Part shown: positions 53,105 to 61,940 of the stretch, piece after piece
Layout: every line of letters starts with the position of its first letter
How positions within the stretch are numbered: position 1 is the first letter of the stretch
Assembly: GCF_016405905.1 (NCBI RefSeq)
Contig: NZ_JAEFCB010000009.1
Span: 1 to 64,000 of the forward strand
Direction: 5' to 3'
From: Variovorax sp. IB41
GTDB lineage: Bacteria; Pseudomonadota; Gammaproteobacteria; Burkholderiales; Burkholderiaceae_C
DNA length: 64,000 nucleotides
The notes under the pieces: model-generated
Seen by the model: the letters and a program-made list of their open reading frames with translations, nothing else
Told to the model about the DNA's origin: nothing
Database searches by the model: none
Position numbers and translations under genes: made by a program

Positions 53105-54510
53105 GCGCCGGCTCCTTCGGCCGATGCATGCACGGCGAGATGGATCGGAATCGGCTTGATCGGCGCCTGCCCGCGCAGCCGGCCCACCTGCTGCAGCGGC
53201 TGGCCCGTCGCATGCGCGAGGATCTCTGCCGCTGCCACGCCGCACATGCGTCCCTGGCAACGGCCCATGCCGACGCGCGACAGCGCCTTGAGGCGGTTCA
53301 TCTCGTCGGCGCCGTTGGAAGAGACCGTCTGGCGCAGCGTGCCGGCGGTGACGTTCTCGCAGCGGCAGACGACGAGGTCGTCGGGCGCGTTCGCGGCCCA
53401 GTCCTGCGGCAGCGGGAAGGCGCGTTCCAGTCCGCGGCGAAAGCCCGTCAATCCTTCGAGCTTGCGTTCGAGCGCTTCGGCGCGCGCGGCATCGACGGCC
53501 ACACCGCGATCTGCGAGCAGCGCGAGCGCGGCGCGTTCGCCTGCCCACTCGGCCGCATCGGCGCCCATGATGCCGGCGCCATCGCCCGCGAGGTACACGC
53601 CGGGGGCGCTCGCGCGGCCCGCCGCATCGCGCATCGGCAGGTGGGCGCGGTGCATCGGCGCGAACTCGAAGCGGCAGCCGAGCAGGTCCGCGAGTTGCGT
53701 CTCCGAGCGCAGCGCGTAGCCGAAGCCGACGGCGTCGCAGTCGAGCGTGCGCTCCTCGCGGCCGTCGTGCCACGCGACGCCGGTGACGCGGCGCGCATCG
53801 GCGTCGCCGGTCACGCGCAACGGACGCACGCCGCCGTGCAGCGGCACGCCGTGCGCGCGCAGCCACGCGACGAAATACACGCCCTTCGCGAACACGGCGG
53901 GTTGGCGCAGCATCGCGGGCGTCGCGGCGATCTGGTCCGAGAGGCGCGCGGTGTCGAGCACGGCCGCGACCTTCGCGCCGGCCTTCGCATACTGGTAGGC
54001 CACGAGGTACAGCAGCGGCCCCGTGCCCATGAACACCACGCGTTGCCCGATCGCGCAGCCCTGGAACTTGAGCGCGACCTGCGCGCCGCCGAGCGTGTAG
54101 ACGCCGGGCAGCGTCCAGCCCGGCACGGGCAGCACGCGGTCGGTCGCGCCCGTCGCGACGATCAACGCGCCATGCGGCACGCGCGTCGTGGTGCGCGTGG
54201 GGTTGTGCAGCACGTCGAGCACGCCGGCCTGCGCGTTCCACACGAGGCTGTCGGGGCGGTAGTCGATGCGATCGCGCAATGCATCGAAGGCGGCATGCAC
54301 CGCGTTCGCGCGCGAGGCTTCGAAGCCGTAGAGCGTGGCCGCGGTGCGCTGGATGAAGTTGGCGGGCGGGCGGCGGTAGATCTGTCCACCGGCACGGGCG
54401 GCCTCGTCGATCACGAGGGGGCGCAAGCCGTGCGCGACCAACGCTTGTGCTGCGCGCACGCCGGCCGGTCCGGCGCCGACAATCACGGGTTGAAGTTCTG
54501 CATTCGTCAT
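53101..54510 (-). CDS. FAD/NAD-binding oxidoreductase with BFD-type Fe-S domain, alpha-type subunit
   Basis: A 469-residue subunit (HcnB/OoxA-like). Residues 7-40 hold VIVGAGPAGVRAAQALVAHG, with a second dinucleotide fold near 155 (VVFMGTGPLLYLVAYQ) and ATGATDRVLPVPGW near 115. The C-terminal domain at about 375-425 carries the BFD-type [2Fe-2S] cysteines CRCENVT and GRCQGRMC. It would pass electrons from the DAO-type subunit to the respiratory chain together with the ferredoxin-like subunit at 54507, which overlaps it by 4 bp. Confidence 0.9.
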   Translation of the reverse strand: MTNAELQPVIVGAGPAGVRAAQALVAHGLRPLVIDEAARAGGQIYRRPPANFIQRTAATLYGFEASRANAVHAAFDALRDRIDYRPDSLVWNAQAGVLDVLHNPTRTTTRVPHGALIVATGATDRVLPVPGWTLPGVYTLGGAQVALKFQGCAIGQRVVFMGTGPLLYLVAYQYAKAGAKVAAVLDTARLSDQIAATPAMLRQPAVFAKGVYFVAWLRAHGVPLHGGVRPLRVTGDADARRVTGVAWHDGREERTLDCDAVGFGYALRSETQLADLLGCRFEFAPMHRAHLPMRDAAGRASAPGVYLAGDGAGIMGADAAEWAGERAALALLADRGVAVDAARAEALERKLEGLTGFRRGLERAFPLPQDWAANAPDDLVVCRCENVTAGTLRQTVSSNGADEMNRLKALSRVGMGRCQGRMCGVAAAEILAHATGQPLQQVGRLRGQAPIKPIPIHLAVHASAEGAGA

Positions 54511-54812
54511 GCGCCGCTCCGCCCGGTCACGAGCGCCATGCCCGGCGCGATGAAGGTGGAGCAGGCGCGCAGGCGCTCGCCTTCGGCGGTCGCGATCCAG
54601 CAGTCCTGGCAGGCGCCCATCATGCAGAAGCCGGCGCGCGGCGTGTCGCTGAATTCGTTGCGACGAAGTTGACTGCCCTGCGTGAGCACGGCCGTGAGCA
54701 CCGTGTCGCCGGCGAGCGCCGAAGCGGGCTCGCCATCGAGCGTGAAGGCCACGGCCGCGCGGCCGGTCTCGGCCACGCGATGCAGCAGCGCGTGCGATGC
54801 GGTCGATGCCAT
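54507..54812 (-). CDS. (2Fe-2S) ferredoxin-like subunit, HcnA-type
   Basis: A 101-residue small subunit with plant-type ferredoxin cysteines at 63, 68, 71 and 84 (FCMMGACQDCW and RACST). It corresponds to HcnA/gamma subunits of amine dehydrogenase complexes. It starts directly after the permease stop (no gap) and overlaps the alpha subunit gene by 4 bp. Confidence 0.9.
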   Translation of the reverse strand: MASTASHALLHRVAETGRAAVAFTLDGEPASALAGDTVLTAVLTQGSQLRRNEFSDTPRAGFCMMGACQDCWIATAEGERLRACSTFIAPGMALVTGRSGA

Positions 54813-55607
54813 CTACTTGCGCCCCACCAGCACGCGGTCCAGCCCGTAGAGCCGGTCCAGGATCACCATCGCGATGGCGGTCACCGCCACCATCAGCGCC
54901 GAGACCGCCGCCATCAGCGGATCGATCGACTCGGTCGCATACATGTACATGCGCACCGGCAGCGTCACCGTGCTCGGCGAGGTCACGAAGATCGACATCG
55001 TCACTTCGTCGAAGCTGTTGATGAAGGCCAGCATCCAGCCGCCCGTGACGCCCGGCAGGATCATCGGCAGCGTGATGCGCCGGAACACCGTCGCCTGGCT
55101 CGCGCCGAGCGAGAGCGCGGCCTGCTCCGCGCTGCGGTCGAAACCCACGAGCGCGGCCACCACGAGCCGCAGCGTGTAGGGCGTGACGATGAGCGCATGC
55201 GCCATCACCAGCCAGCCGAAACTGCCCGTGCCGCCCACCAGCGCGAACAGGCGCAAGAGCGCCACGCCCAGCACCAGGTGCGGAATGATCAGCGGCGAGA
55301 GAAAGAGGCCGTTGAGGAAATCGCGCCCCGGGAATTCATAGCGCGTGATCGCCATGCCGGCCGGCACCGCCAGCAGCGTGGCGATGGTGGCCGAGGCCAG
55401 CGCGAGCCACAGGCTGTTCCAGAACGACTGCATGAAGTCGGGGTGCGCGAACACCGCGGCGAACCAGCGCAGCGAGAAGCTGGTGGTCGGAATCGTCAGC
55501 GTGTTCTCGGGCGTGAAGGCGACGATGCACACCACCAGCAGCGGTGCCAGCATGAAGGTGATGACGAGCGCGTTGAACGCGAGGGCGATGGGGCCGTTCT
55601 TGCTCAT
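54813..55607 (-). CDS. ABC transporter permease, PotC-like
   Basis: A 264-residue inner-membrane permease with about six helices and the EAA loop AALSLGASQATVFRRITLPMILPG near residue 155. It pairs with the PotB-like permease at 55612 (4-bp gap). Class: polyamine/opine/amino acid importers with family 1 receptors. Confidence 0.92.
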   Translation of the reverse strand: MSKNGPIALAFNALVITFMLAPLLVVCIVAFTPENTLTIPTTSFSLRWFAAVFAHPDFMQSFWNSLWLALASATIATLLAVPAGMAITRYEFPGRDFLNGLFLSPLIIPHLVLGVALLRLFALVGGTGSFGWLVMAHALIVTPYTLRLVVAALVGFDRSAEQAALSLGASQATVFRRITLPMILPGVTGGWMLAFINSFDEVTMSIFVTSPSTVTLPVRMYMYATESIDPLMAAVSALMVAVTAIAMVILDRLYGLDRVLVGRK

Positions 55608-55611
55608 GCGG

Positions 55612-56472
55612 TCAGCCCAGCGCTTTCTTGTAGCGGCCTTCGACGAGGCGGTTGTAGCTCAGCATCACGATCAAATTCGCGGCGAGCAGCGTGAGTGCGA
55701 TGGCTGCGCCGAGCGGCCAGTTCAGTTCGCTCAGGTACTCGTCGTAGACCACCGTCGCGACCATCTTCAAACGACGCCCACCGAGCAGCCCCGGAATCGC
55801 GAACGAACTCGCGGCGAGGCCGAAGACGATCAGGCTGCCCGAGAGAATGCCGGGCATCACCTGCGGCAGCACGATGCGGCGCAGCGTGGTGAAGGGCGAG
55901 GCCTTGAGCGAGAGCGCCGCGTTCTCGACACCGGGGTCCAGCTTCTGCAGCGAAGTCCACACCGGAATGACCATGAACGGCAGCATCACGTGCACCAGCG
56001 CGACGATCACCGCGATCTCGGTGTAGAGCATCTTCACCGGCCCGATGCCCACGAGGCCCAGCAGCGAATTCACCGCGCCCTCGGGCCCGAGCAGCATGCT
56101 CCAGCCGAAGGCGCGCACCACCACCGACACGAGCAGCGGCGCGAGCACCACCAACAAGAGGATCGAGCGCCACGGGTTGCGCATGCGGCTGAGCACATAG
56201 GCCTCGGGCGCGCCGATGACCACGCAGATCAGCGTGACCAGCGCCGAGATCCAGAAGGTGCGCCAGAAGATGCCGTGGTAGTACGAGTCGGTGAACACCT
56301 GCGCGTAGTGCGCGAGCGTGAATTCGCCGGCCTTCGGGCCGGTGGCCGGGTCGTACACGTTGAACGACAGCACGGCGGTGAGCAGCAGCGGCACCAGCAG
56401 CAGCGCGGTGAAGAGCAGCAGCGCGGGGCCCGAGAGCCACCAGGGCGCCGCCTTGTTCCGGATGCCGCTCAT
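55612..56472 (-). CDS. ABC transporter permease, PotB-like
   Basis: A 286-residue permease with about six helices and the EAA loop AALSLKASPFTTLRRIVLPQVMPG near residue 180. ATG 56472 overlaps the ATPase stop (ATGA); the 50-codon longer reading lies antisense within the ATPase gene and was rejected. It forms the channel with the PotC-like protein. Confidence 0.92.
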   Translation of the reverse strand: MSGIRNKAAPWWLSGPALLLFTALLLVPLLLTAVLSFNVYDPATGPKAGEFTLAHYAQVFTDSYYHGIFWRTFWISALVTLICVVIGAPEAYVLSRMRNPWRSILLLVVLAPLLVSVVVRAFGWSMLLGPEGAVNSLLGLVGIGPVKMLYTEIAVIVALVHVMLPFMVIPVWTSLQKLDPGVENAALSLKASPFTTLRRIVLPQVMPGILSGSLIVFGLAASSFAIPGLLGGRRLKMVATVVYDEYLSELNWPLGAAIALTLLAANLIVMLSYNRLVEGRYKKALG

Positions 56473-57539
56473 GCCGCGCCCGCCTCCTCGGCCGGCAAGA
56501 GGCGCGTGCAGTGCGCGGGCCAGTCGATGCCGACGGCATTGCCTTCGTCGAGCGCATCGCGGCCGTCGTTGGGGCTCAGCACCATGAGGTCGCCGGCGGG
56601 CGTGGCGATGCGGTAGAGCCACTGGCTGCCGAGGAAGAAGCGCTCCTGCACCGTGCCGTCGAGCCGGCCGCGGCCCGCGGTAACGAGCTGGAGCTTTTCG
56701 GGCCGCACGCTCATGAGCACCGCGGCGCCGGCCTTGAAGCCGTCTTCGTCGACCTGCACCGCGAGCGGGCCGACCTCGACGTTGCAGCTGCCGGTGCTGC
56801 AGGTCGTCACGCGTCCGTTCAGGAGGTTCGCCTTGCCCACGAAGGTGGAGATGAAGCGCGTGCTCGGGTGTTCGTACACGCGGTGCGGATGGTCGATCTG
56901 CGTGGCGCAGCCGCCTTCCATCACCACCACGCGGTCGCTGATCGACATGGCTTCGCTCTGATCGTGCGTGACCATCACCGTGGTGGTGCCGACCTTGCGC
57001 TGGATCTGGCGCAGCTCGAACTGCATCTCCTCGCGCAGCTTGGCGTCCAGGTTGGAGAGCGGCTCATCGAGCAGCAGCACCGGCGGCTCGATCACCAGCG
57101 CGCGGGCGAGCGCCACGCGCTGGCGCTGGCCGCCCGAGAGCTCGCGCGGGTAGCGCGTGGCGTGCGGCTCCAGATGCACCAGCGCGAGCGCCTGCTTCAC
57201 GCGTTCGGCGCGCTCGGCCTTGGGCATCTTGCGCATCTCCAGGCCGAAGCTCACGTTGTCGGTCACCGTCATGTGCGGAAAGAGCGCGTAGCTCTGGAAC
57301 ACGATCCCGAGGCCCCGGGTGTTGGCCTTGGCGTTGGTGATGTCCTTGCCCGCGAGTTCGATGCGGCCGCTGGAGACCGCCTCGAAGCCCGCGATCATCT
57401 GCAGCGTCGTGGTCTTGCCGCAGCCCGAGGGGCCGAGCAGCGAGACGAACTCGCCCTTTTCGACGGTGAGGTTCATCGCCGACACCGCGCGGGTGCTGCC
57501 GTAGAACTTGGTCACGTCGGTAAGCCGTAGGAATGACAT
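56469..57539 (-). CDS. ABC transporter ATP-binding protein, PotA-like
   Basis: A 356-residue ATPase: Walker A GPSGCGKTTTLQM near 37, signature LSGGQRQRVALARAL near 135, Walker B LLLDEPLSNLDAKLREEM near 158, then a TOBE domain from about 270 (VLMSVRPEKLQLV, VQERFFLGSQWLYRI). It is the first gene of the seven-gene amine operon. AAAGG 8 bases upstream supports ATG 57539. A 206-bp AT-rich gap separates it from the divergent IclR gene. Confidence 0.93.
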   Translation of the reverse strand: MSFLRLTDVTKFYGSTRAVSAMNLTVEKGEFVSLLGPSGCGKTTTLQMIAGFEAVSSGRIELAGKDITNAKANTRGLGIVFQSYALFPHMTVTDNVSFGLEMRKMPKAERAERVKQALALVHLEPHATRYPRELSGGQRQRVALARALVIEPPVLLLDEPLSNLDAKLREEMQFELRQIQRKVGTTTVMVTHDQSEAMSISDRVVVMEGGCATQIDHPHRVYEHPSTRFISTFVGKANLLNGRVTTCSTGSCNVEVGPLAVQVDEDGFKAGAAVLMSVRPEKLQLVTAGRGRLDGTVQERFFLGSQWLYRIATPAGDLMVLSPNDGRDALDEGNAVGIDWPAHCTRLLPAEEAGAA

Positions 57540-57685
57540 GGAAGCGCCTTTCGTGGGGGACCCAAAGATGGCGTGCGACACCTTGGTGCAGGCCATGGAC
57601 CGCTGAGTACTTTCAATTCACTCTATTGCAACGATTGCGCCAGAACGCCTCGGGTATTCCATTAATCAGAATCTTTCTCTGATTT

Positions 57686-57702
57686 ATTCCATTCATTGGA
57701 AT
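57686..57702. promoter_or_regulatory. Candidate IclR operator in the divergent promoter region
   Basis: ATTCCA (57686-57691) and TGGAAT (57697-57702) form a perfect inverted repeat with a 5-base spacer, 44 bp before the IclR start. ATTCCATT also occurs at 57656-57663, 30 bp upstream, and ATCAG/CTGAT arms lie at 57665-57669 and 57679-57683. TATAAA at 57702-57707 is a possible -10 box touching the palindrome, so binding there would block the IclR gene. The whole patch 57600-57720 is strikingly AT-rich for this genome. Confidence 0.55.
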
Positions 57703-57745
57703 ATAAAACCTAAAATCAATGCAGAAAATTCCACAGGAGCAAGGT

Positions 57746-58624
57746 ATGGAAACCCCTTCGGAGGCCGCTTCGGCGTCGACCGCATCCAGCGGCGGCGTGC
57801 CGCGCGTCTTTTCGGTGATCCGCGCGCTCGGCGCGGTGCAGGCCGAAGGCGGCCGCGTGACGCAGATCGCACGCTCGGTGGGCCTCACGCAAGCCACCAC
57901 GCACCGTTTGCTGCAGGCGCTGATGGCCGAGGGCATGGTCGAGCAGGACGAGCGCACCAAGCTCTACCGCCTGGGCATCGATTTCTTCGCGCTCGCGGCC
58001 AACGCCGGCAACCCCGGCGACCTGCGCGCGATCTGCCGGCCGGTGCTGCTGCGCCTGTGCGCGAGCCTGGGCGACAGCATCTTTCTCCTGGTGCGGAGCG
58101 GCTTCGACGCGGTGTGCCTGGACCGCAGCGAAGGGCCGTTTCCGATCCGCTCGTTCACCGGCGACATCGGCGGGCGCATCGCGCTCGGCGTGGGGCAGGG
58201 GGCGCTCGCGATCCTGGCGTTTTTGCCGGAGGCGGAGCGCGAAGAAGTGATCCGCTTCAATCTTTCGCGGGTGCGCGAGTACGGCGTGTACGACGAGGTC
58301 TATCTGCGCACCGAGATCGAGCGCGTGCGGCAGGCCGGCTACGCGGGGCGCAACACCGGGCTGCTCGAAGGCATGGCGGGTGTGGCGGTGCCGATCCTGG
58401 ACCGTGAAGGGCGCGCGGTGGCTGCGCTGAGCGTGGGCACGATCGCCGACCGTCTCAACGTGGACCGCATGCCGACGGTGGTCGAGTTGCTCAAGCGGGA
58501 AGCGGCGGCCATCGGGCCGAAGATCAACCCGTTCGACGCGACGCTCAGGCGGCCGGCGCAGAGCCTCGCGGGCTCACCGGCAGGCCAGAAGATCTCGCTG
58601 CCCGACGCGCCCGCACCGGGCTGA
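57746..58624 (+). CDS. IclR-family transcriptional regulator
   Basis: A 292-residue IclR protein: HTH near residues 20-75 (VIRALGAVQAEGGRVTQIARSVGLTQATTHRLLQAL in part) and effector domain from 95. GGAG 7 bases before ATG 57746 favours this start over 57719. It diverges from the amine import/oxidation operon and lies 768 bp before the ALDH gene, so it may control both catabolic arms. The convergent membrane-protein gene ends at the next base. Confidence 0.9.
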   Translation: METPSEAASASTASSGGVPRVFSVIRALGAVQAEGGRVTQIARSVGLTQATTHRLLQALMAEGMVEQDERTKLYRLGIDFFALAANAGNPGDLRAICRPVLLRLCASLGDSIFLLVRSGFDAVCLDRSEGPFPIRSFTGDIGGRIALGVGQGALAILAFLPEAEREEVIRFNLSRVREYGVYDEVYLRTEIERVRQAGYAGRNTGLLEGMAGVAVPILDREGRAVAALSVGTIADRLNVDRMPTVVELLKREAAAIGPKINPFDATLRRPAQSLAGSPAGQKISLPDAPAPG

Positions 58625-59125
58625 TCACTTCAGCTTGCGGTCTTCGCTCTTGGCCTCTTCCATCGCCTCGGGCTCCAGCTCCTCGGCGTAGCGGTTCAGG
58701 CGGATGAAGATTCCCCAGCCCGCCATCAGCAGACCGACGGCGCCCAGCATCGCGGCGGCGTGCAGCATCAGCTCGGGCGCCTCGCGCGCCTTGAAGGTGG
58801 CGACCAGCCCTTCGACCGCGACGGCCACCACGATCACCACCATGAAGCGCGAGAGGAAGCGGCGCACGCGGGTCGGTGCGCCGATGTGCGCATCGCGCAC
58901 CACTTCTTCCTCGAGCACGGTCTGCGAGATCTGCAGCGCCACCACGCCGGCCGCAAGCAGGCCCACCGCTTCGATGATCGCCTCGGCGGCCGGCAGGTCC
59001 AGGCCGTGCATGACCGCGCCCCAGCCCGCGCGCGCCGCGATCACGACCAGGACGATCGAGGCCACCGCGAAAGCGAGCGCCATCAGCGCATGGATCGCGG
59101 CGTAGAGGGAGTGGATGAGCTTCAT
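58625..59125 (-). CDS. Small multi-spanning membrane protein of unknown function
   Basis: A 166-residue protein with four hydrophobic segments (residues about 8-32, 47-67, 88-108 and 116-136) and an acidic tail (EELEPEAMEEAKSEDRK). I do not recognise a specific family. The segment VVRDAHIGAPTRVRRFLSRFMVV between helices 2 and 3 is strongly basic. Its stop abuts the IclR stop without a terminator. It faces the ALDH gene across 267 bp. Membrane-stress or regulatory roles would be guesses. Confidence 0.7.
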   Translation of the reverse strand: MKLIHSLYAAIHALMALAFAVASIVLVVIAARAGWGAVMHGLDLPAAEAIIEAVGLLAAGVVALQISQTVLEEEVVRDAHIGAPTRVRRFLSRFMVVIVVAVAVEGLVATFKAREAPELMLHAAAMLGAVGLLMAGWGIFIRLNRYAEELEPEAMEEAKSEDRKLK

Positions 59126-59392
59126 GGCGCGTCCGGGGCGGGAAGTGAAGGTGCGGAATCTTCGGCGCCCACGGCAGCGTCGTGCGTAGGCGCGCAGCCC
59201 GACGCGCGGGGAGCGGACGCCGAGTTCATTCCGCAAACGCATCAAGTCCTTCCAATTTTTCACTATGCAACGGCGCGGGATTCGCACATATTGGCCCGGT
59301 TCCGCCGTTCCTCGCCGTTCCTCGCCGTTCCTCGCCGTTCCTCGCCGTTCCATTTCTTCTCTCTTCTTCTCTTCCTCCACCCCGGAGCGTCC
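59126..59392. promoter_or_regulatory. Divergent intergenic region upstream of the ALDH gene
   Basis: These 267 bp hold no credible gene. The 3' third is a pyrimidine-rich tract containing the decamer tandem repeat at 59301-59350 and then runs of TTCTTCTCT. GGAG lies 6 bases before ATG 59393. No convincing -10/-35 pair was found by eye. Confidence 0.4.
59301..59350 (+). repeat. Tandem repeat of a 10-bp unit, five copies
   Basis: CTCGCCGTTC is repeated without interruption at 59311, 59321, 59331 and 59341, preceded by a variant TCCGCCGTTC at 59301. The array ends 43 bp before the ALDH start. Ten bases is close to one helical turn, so copies would face the same side of DNA. Such arrays can change copy number by slippage. 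Confidence 0.9.
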
Positions 59393-60931
59393 ATGTCAGA
59401 AGCCCAGACCCTTGTTTCCCTCCCCACCGAAGTCGAACAACTGCTGCAGCGCCTGGGCGTGCCCCGTGCCGCCCACACCGGCGGCGAGCTCGTGGTGCGC
59501 TCGCCGGTCAGCGGCGAGGTGATTGCACAGGTGCCGCAGACCACGGTCGCGGAGGCCACCGGCGCCATCGGCCGCGCGCACGAAGCCTTCAAGGCCTGGC
59601 GCAACGTGCCGGCGCCGCGCCGCGGCGAGCTGGTGCGCCTGCTGGGCGAAGAGCTGCGCGCCGCCAAGCGCGACCTCGGGCGCCTCGTCACGCTGGAGGC
59701 CGGCAAGATTCCGTCCGAAGGCGCGGGCGAGGTGCAGGAGATGATCGACATCTGCGACTTCGCGGTCGGCCTCTCGCGCCAGCTCTACGGCCTCACGCTG
59801 GCCACCGAGCGCGCCGAGCACCGGATGATGGAAACCTGGCATCCGCTGGGCGTGTGCGGCGTGATCTCGGCCTTCAATTTCCCCGTGGCCGTGTGGTCGT
59901 GGAACGCGGCGCTCGCGCTGGTGTGCGGCGACTCGGTGGTGTGGAAGCCGTCCGAAAAAACACCGCTCACCGCACTGGCCGTGCACGCCATCGCGCAGCG
60001 CGCCATCGAGCGTTTCGGCGATGCGCCCGAAGGCCTGCTGGGCTTGCTGCTGGGCCAGCGCGACATCGGCGAAGTGCTGGTGGACGACCACCGCGTGCCG
60101 ATCCTCTCGGCCACCGGTTCCACGGCGATGGGCCGGCAGGTCGGGCCCAAGCTCGCTGCGCGCTTTGCCCGCGCCATTCTTGAACTGGGCGGCAACAACG
60201 CCGCCATCGTCACGCCCTCGGCCGACCTGGATCTCACGCTGCGCGGCATCGCGTTCTCGGCGATGGGCACCGCCGGCCAGCGCTGCACCACGCTGCGGCG
60301 CCTGTTCGTGCACGACAGCGTGTACGACCAGCTGGTGCCCAAGCTCGCGAAGGTCTACGGCAATGTGCAGGTGGGCGATCCGCGCGAGGCCGGCACGCTG
60401 GTCGGTCCGCTGATCGACCGCGCGGCCTTCGACGGCATGCAGAAGGCCCTGGGCGAAAGCCGCGAACTCGGCGCCAAGGTGCACGGCGGCCAGCGCGTGG
60501 ACGGCATCGGCACGCAGGAGGCCTACTACGTGCGCCCCGCGCTGGTGGAGCTGAAGTCGCACGACGGCCCGGTGCTGCGCGAGACCTTCGCGCCCATCCT
60601 CTACGTGGTGCGCTACAGCACGCTGGATGAAGCCATCGAATGGCACAACGCCGTCGGTGCGGGCCTGTCGTCGTCGATCTTCACGCTCAACGTGCGCGAG
60701 GCCGAGCGCTTCATGTCCAGCGCGGGTTCGGACTGCGGCATCGCCAACGTCAACATCGGCCCGAGCGGTGCCGAGATCGGCGGTGCCTTCGGCGGCGAAA
60801 AGGAAACCGGCGGCGGGCGCGAAGCGGGCTCGGACAGCTGGAAGGCGTACATGCGCCGCGCGACCAACACCATCAATTACTCGACGGCATTGCCCTTGGC
60901 CCAGGGCGTGACCTTCGATATCGGCGACTGA
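59393..60931 (+). CDS. Aldehyde dehydrogenase, ALDH7/antiquitin type (aminoadipate semialdehyde dehydrogenase)
   Basis: A 512-residue NAD(P)-dependent dehydrogenase. Cys298 (GTAGQRCTTLRR) is the nucleophile and Glu264 (LELGGNNA) the general base. GEVQEMIDICDFAVGLSR, GSDCGIANVNIGPSGAEIGG (motif SDCGIANVNI) and MRRATNTINYS agree closely with human ALDH7A1 as I remember it and with bacterial AmaB, which oxidise alpha-aminoadipate semialdehyde in lysine/pipecolate breakdown. It is followed by an amino-acid receptor and an aminotransferase. The promoter region carries a decamer repeat array. Confidence 0.9.
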   Translation: MSEAQTLVSLPTEVEQLLQRLGVPRAAHTGGELVVRSPVSGEVIAQVPQTTVAEATGAIGRAHEAFKAWRNVPAPRRGELVRLLGEELRAAKRDLGRLVTLEAGKIPSEGAGEVQEMIDICDFAVGLSRQLYGLTLATERAEHRMMETWHPLGVCGVISAFNFPVAVWSWNAALALVCGDSVVWKPSEKTPLTALAVHAIAQRAIERFGDAPEGLLGLLLGQRDIGEVLVDDHRVPILSATGSTAMGRQVGPKLAARFARAILELGGNNAAIVTPSADLDLTLRGIAFSAMGTAGQRCTTLRRLFVHDSVYDQLVPKLAKVYGNVQVGDPREAGTLVGPLIDRAAFDGMQKALGESRELGAKVHGGQRVDGIGTQEAYYVRPALVELKSHDGPVLRETFAPILYVVRYSTLDEAIEWHNAVGAGLSSSIFTLNVREAERFMSSAGSDCGIANVNIGPSGAEIGGAFGGEKETGGGREAGSDSWKAYMRRATNTINYSTALPLAQGVTFDIGD

Positions 60932-61028
60932 TCGGCCCCGGCCTGTTGGTCTTGCCGCGCAGCACTTGGCTGCAGCGGCAAGGCGGCGGCCGCGCGCATC
61001 CAAGAAAAACTACCAGGAGACAGAGAAG

Positions 61029-61940
61029 ATGAAAAAGCAAATGAAGAAGACCCTCGCCACCGCAGCGCTGCTCGCGCTCGCCTTCGGCACCACCGCCACC
61101 GCGCAGCAGGCGCCCACGGGCGGCACGCTCGACAAGATCAAGGCGAGCGGCAAGGTCGTGCTCGGCGTGCGCGAAGCCTCGCCGCCGATGGCCTACATGC
61201 TGGGCGCGGGCGAGAAGTACGTGGGCTACCACGTCGAGCTCTGCGAGCGTGTGCTGAAAGACATCACGCCCAACGCCAAGCTCGAATACATGGCCGTGAC
61301 CGCGCAGAACACCATCCCGCTGGTGCAGAACGGCACGCTCGATATCGGCTGCGGCCCCACCACCAACAACACCGCGCGCCAGCAGCAGGTGGCCTTCGCG
61401 CTCACGACGTATGTGAGCGAAGTGCGCATGGCCACCAAGGTCGATTCGGGCATCACCACGCTGGACCAGCTCGCGGGCCGCAACGTGTCGGCATCGACCG
61501 GCACCACCGCCGTGCAGTTGCTGCGCAAGCGCGAGCGCGCGCAGAACGTCTCGTACAACACGATGCTCGGCAAGGACCACCTGGAGAGCTTCCTGCTCAT
61601 GGAGTCGGGCCGCGCCGATGCCTTCGTGCTCGACGACAACCTGCTCGCCGGCATCATCGCGAACTCCAAGAACCCGGCGGCCTACCGCATCGTGGGCGAC
61701 GCGCTGGGCTCGGAGCCGATCGCGCTCCTGTTCCGCAAGGACGATCCGGCCTTCAAGACCGCGGTGGACGAGTCGCTGCGCAAGCTCATGAAGAGCGGCG
61801 AGCTCGAGAAGATCTACACCAAGTGGTTCGTGGCCGCGATTCCGCCGAAGAACACGAGCCTCAATCTGCCGATGAGCCCGGCCCTGAAGCAACTGCTGCT
61901 CGAACCCAACGACAAGCCATTGGAAGCCTACGCGAAGTGA
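61029..61940 (+). CDS. Amino-acid ABC transporter substrate-binding protein, GltI-like
   Basis: A 303-residue periplasmic receptor (signal peptide residues 1-26, cleavage near ATAQQ) of SBP family 3. DKIKASGKVVLGVREASPPMAY, DIGCGPTTNNTARQQQVAF and ESGRADAFVLDDNLLAG are typical of glutamate/aspartate-type receptors; an acidic ligand such as aminoadipate would fit. No permease or ATPase follows. It ends in a GTGA overlap with the aminotransferase gene. 97 bp separate it from the ALDH gene. Confidence 0.88.
   Translation: MKKQMKKTLATAALLALAFGTTATAQQAPTGGTLDKIKASGKVVLGVREASPPMAYMLGAGEKYVGYHVELCERVLKDITPNAKLEYMAVTAQNTIPLVQNGTLDIGCGPTTNNTARQQQVAFALTTYVSEVRMATKVDSGITTLDQLAGRNVSASTGTTAVQLLRKRERAQNVSYNTMLGKDHLESFLLMESGRADAFVLDDNLLAGIIANSKNPAAYRIVGDALGSEPIALLFRKDDPAFKTAVDESLRKLMKSGELEKIYTKWFVAAIPPKNTSLNLPMSPALKQLLLEPNDKPLEAYAK

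Noticed and set aside
53101..54812. Hydrogen cyanide synthase hcnAB with the DAO gene as hcnC
   Set aside because: The domain set matches, but the same set serves opine and imino-acid dehydrogenases, and the linked importer, ALDH7 and aminotransferase favour amino-acid catabolism.
59301..59350. CRISPR array
   Set aside because: The units are 10 bp with no spacers and no cas gene is nearby; it is a simple tandem repeat.
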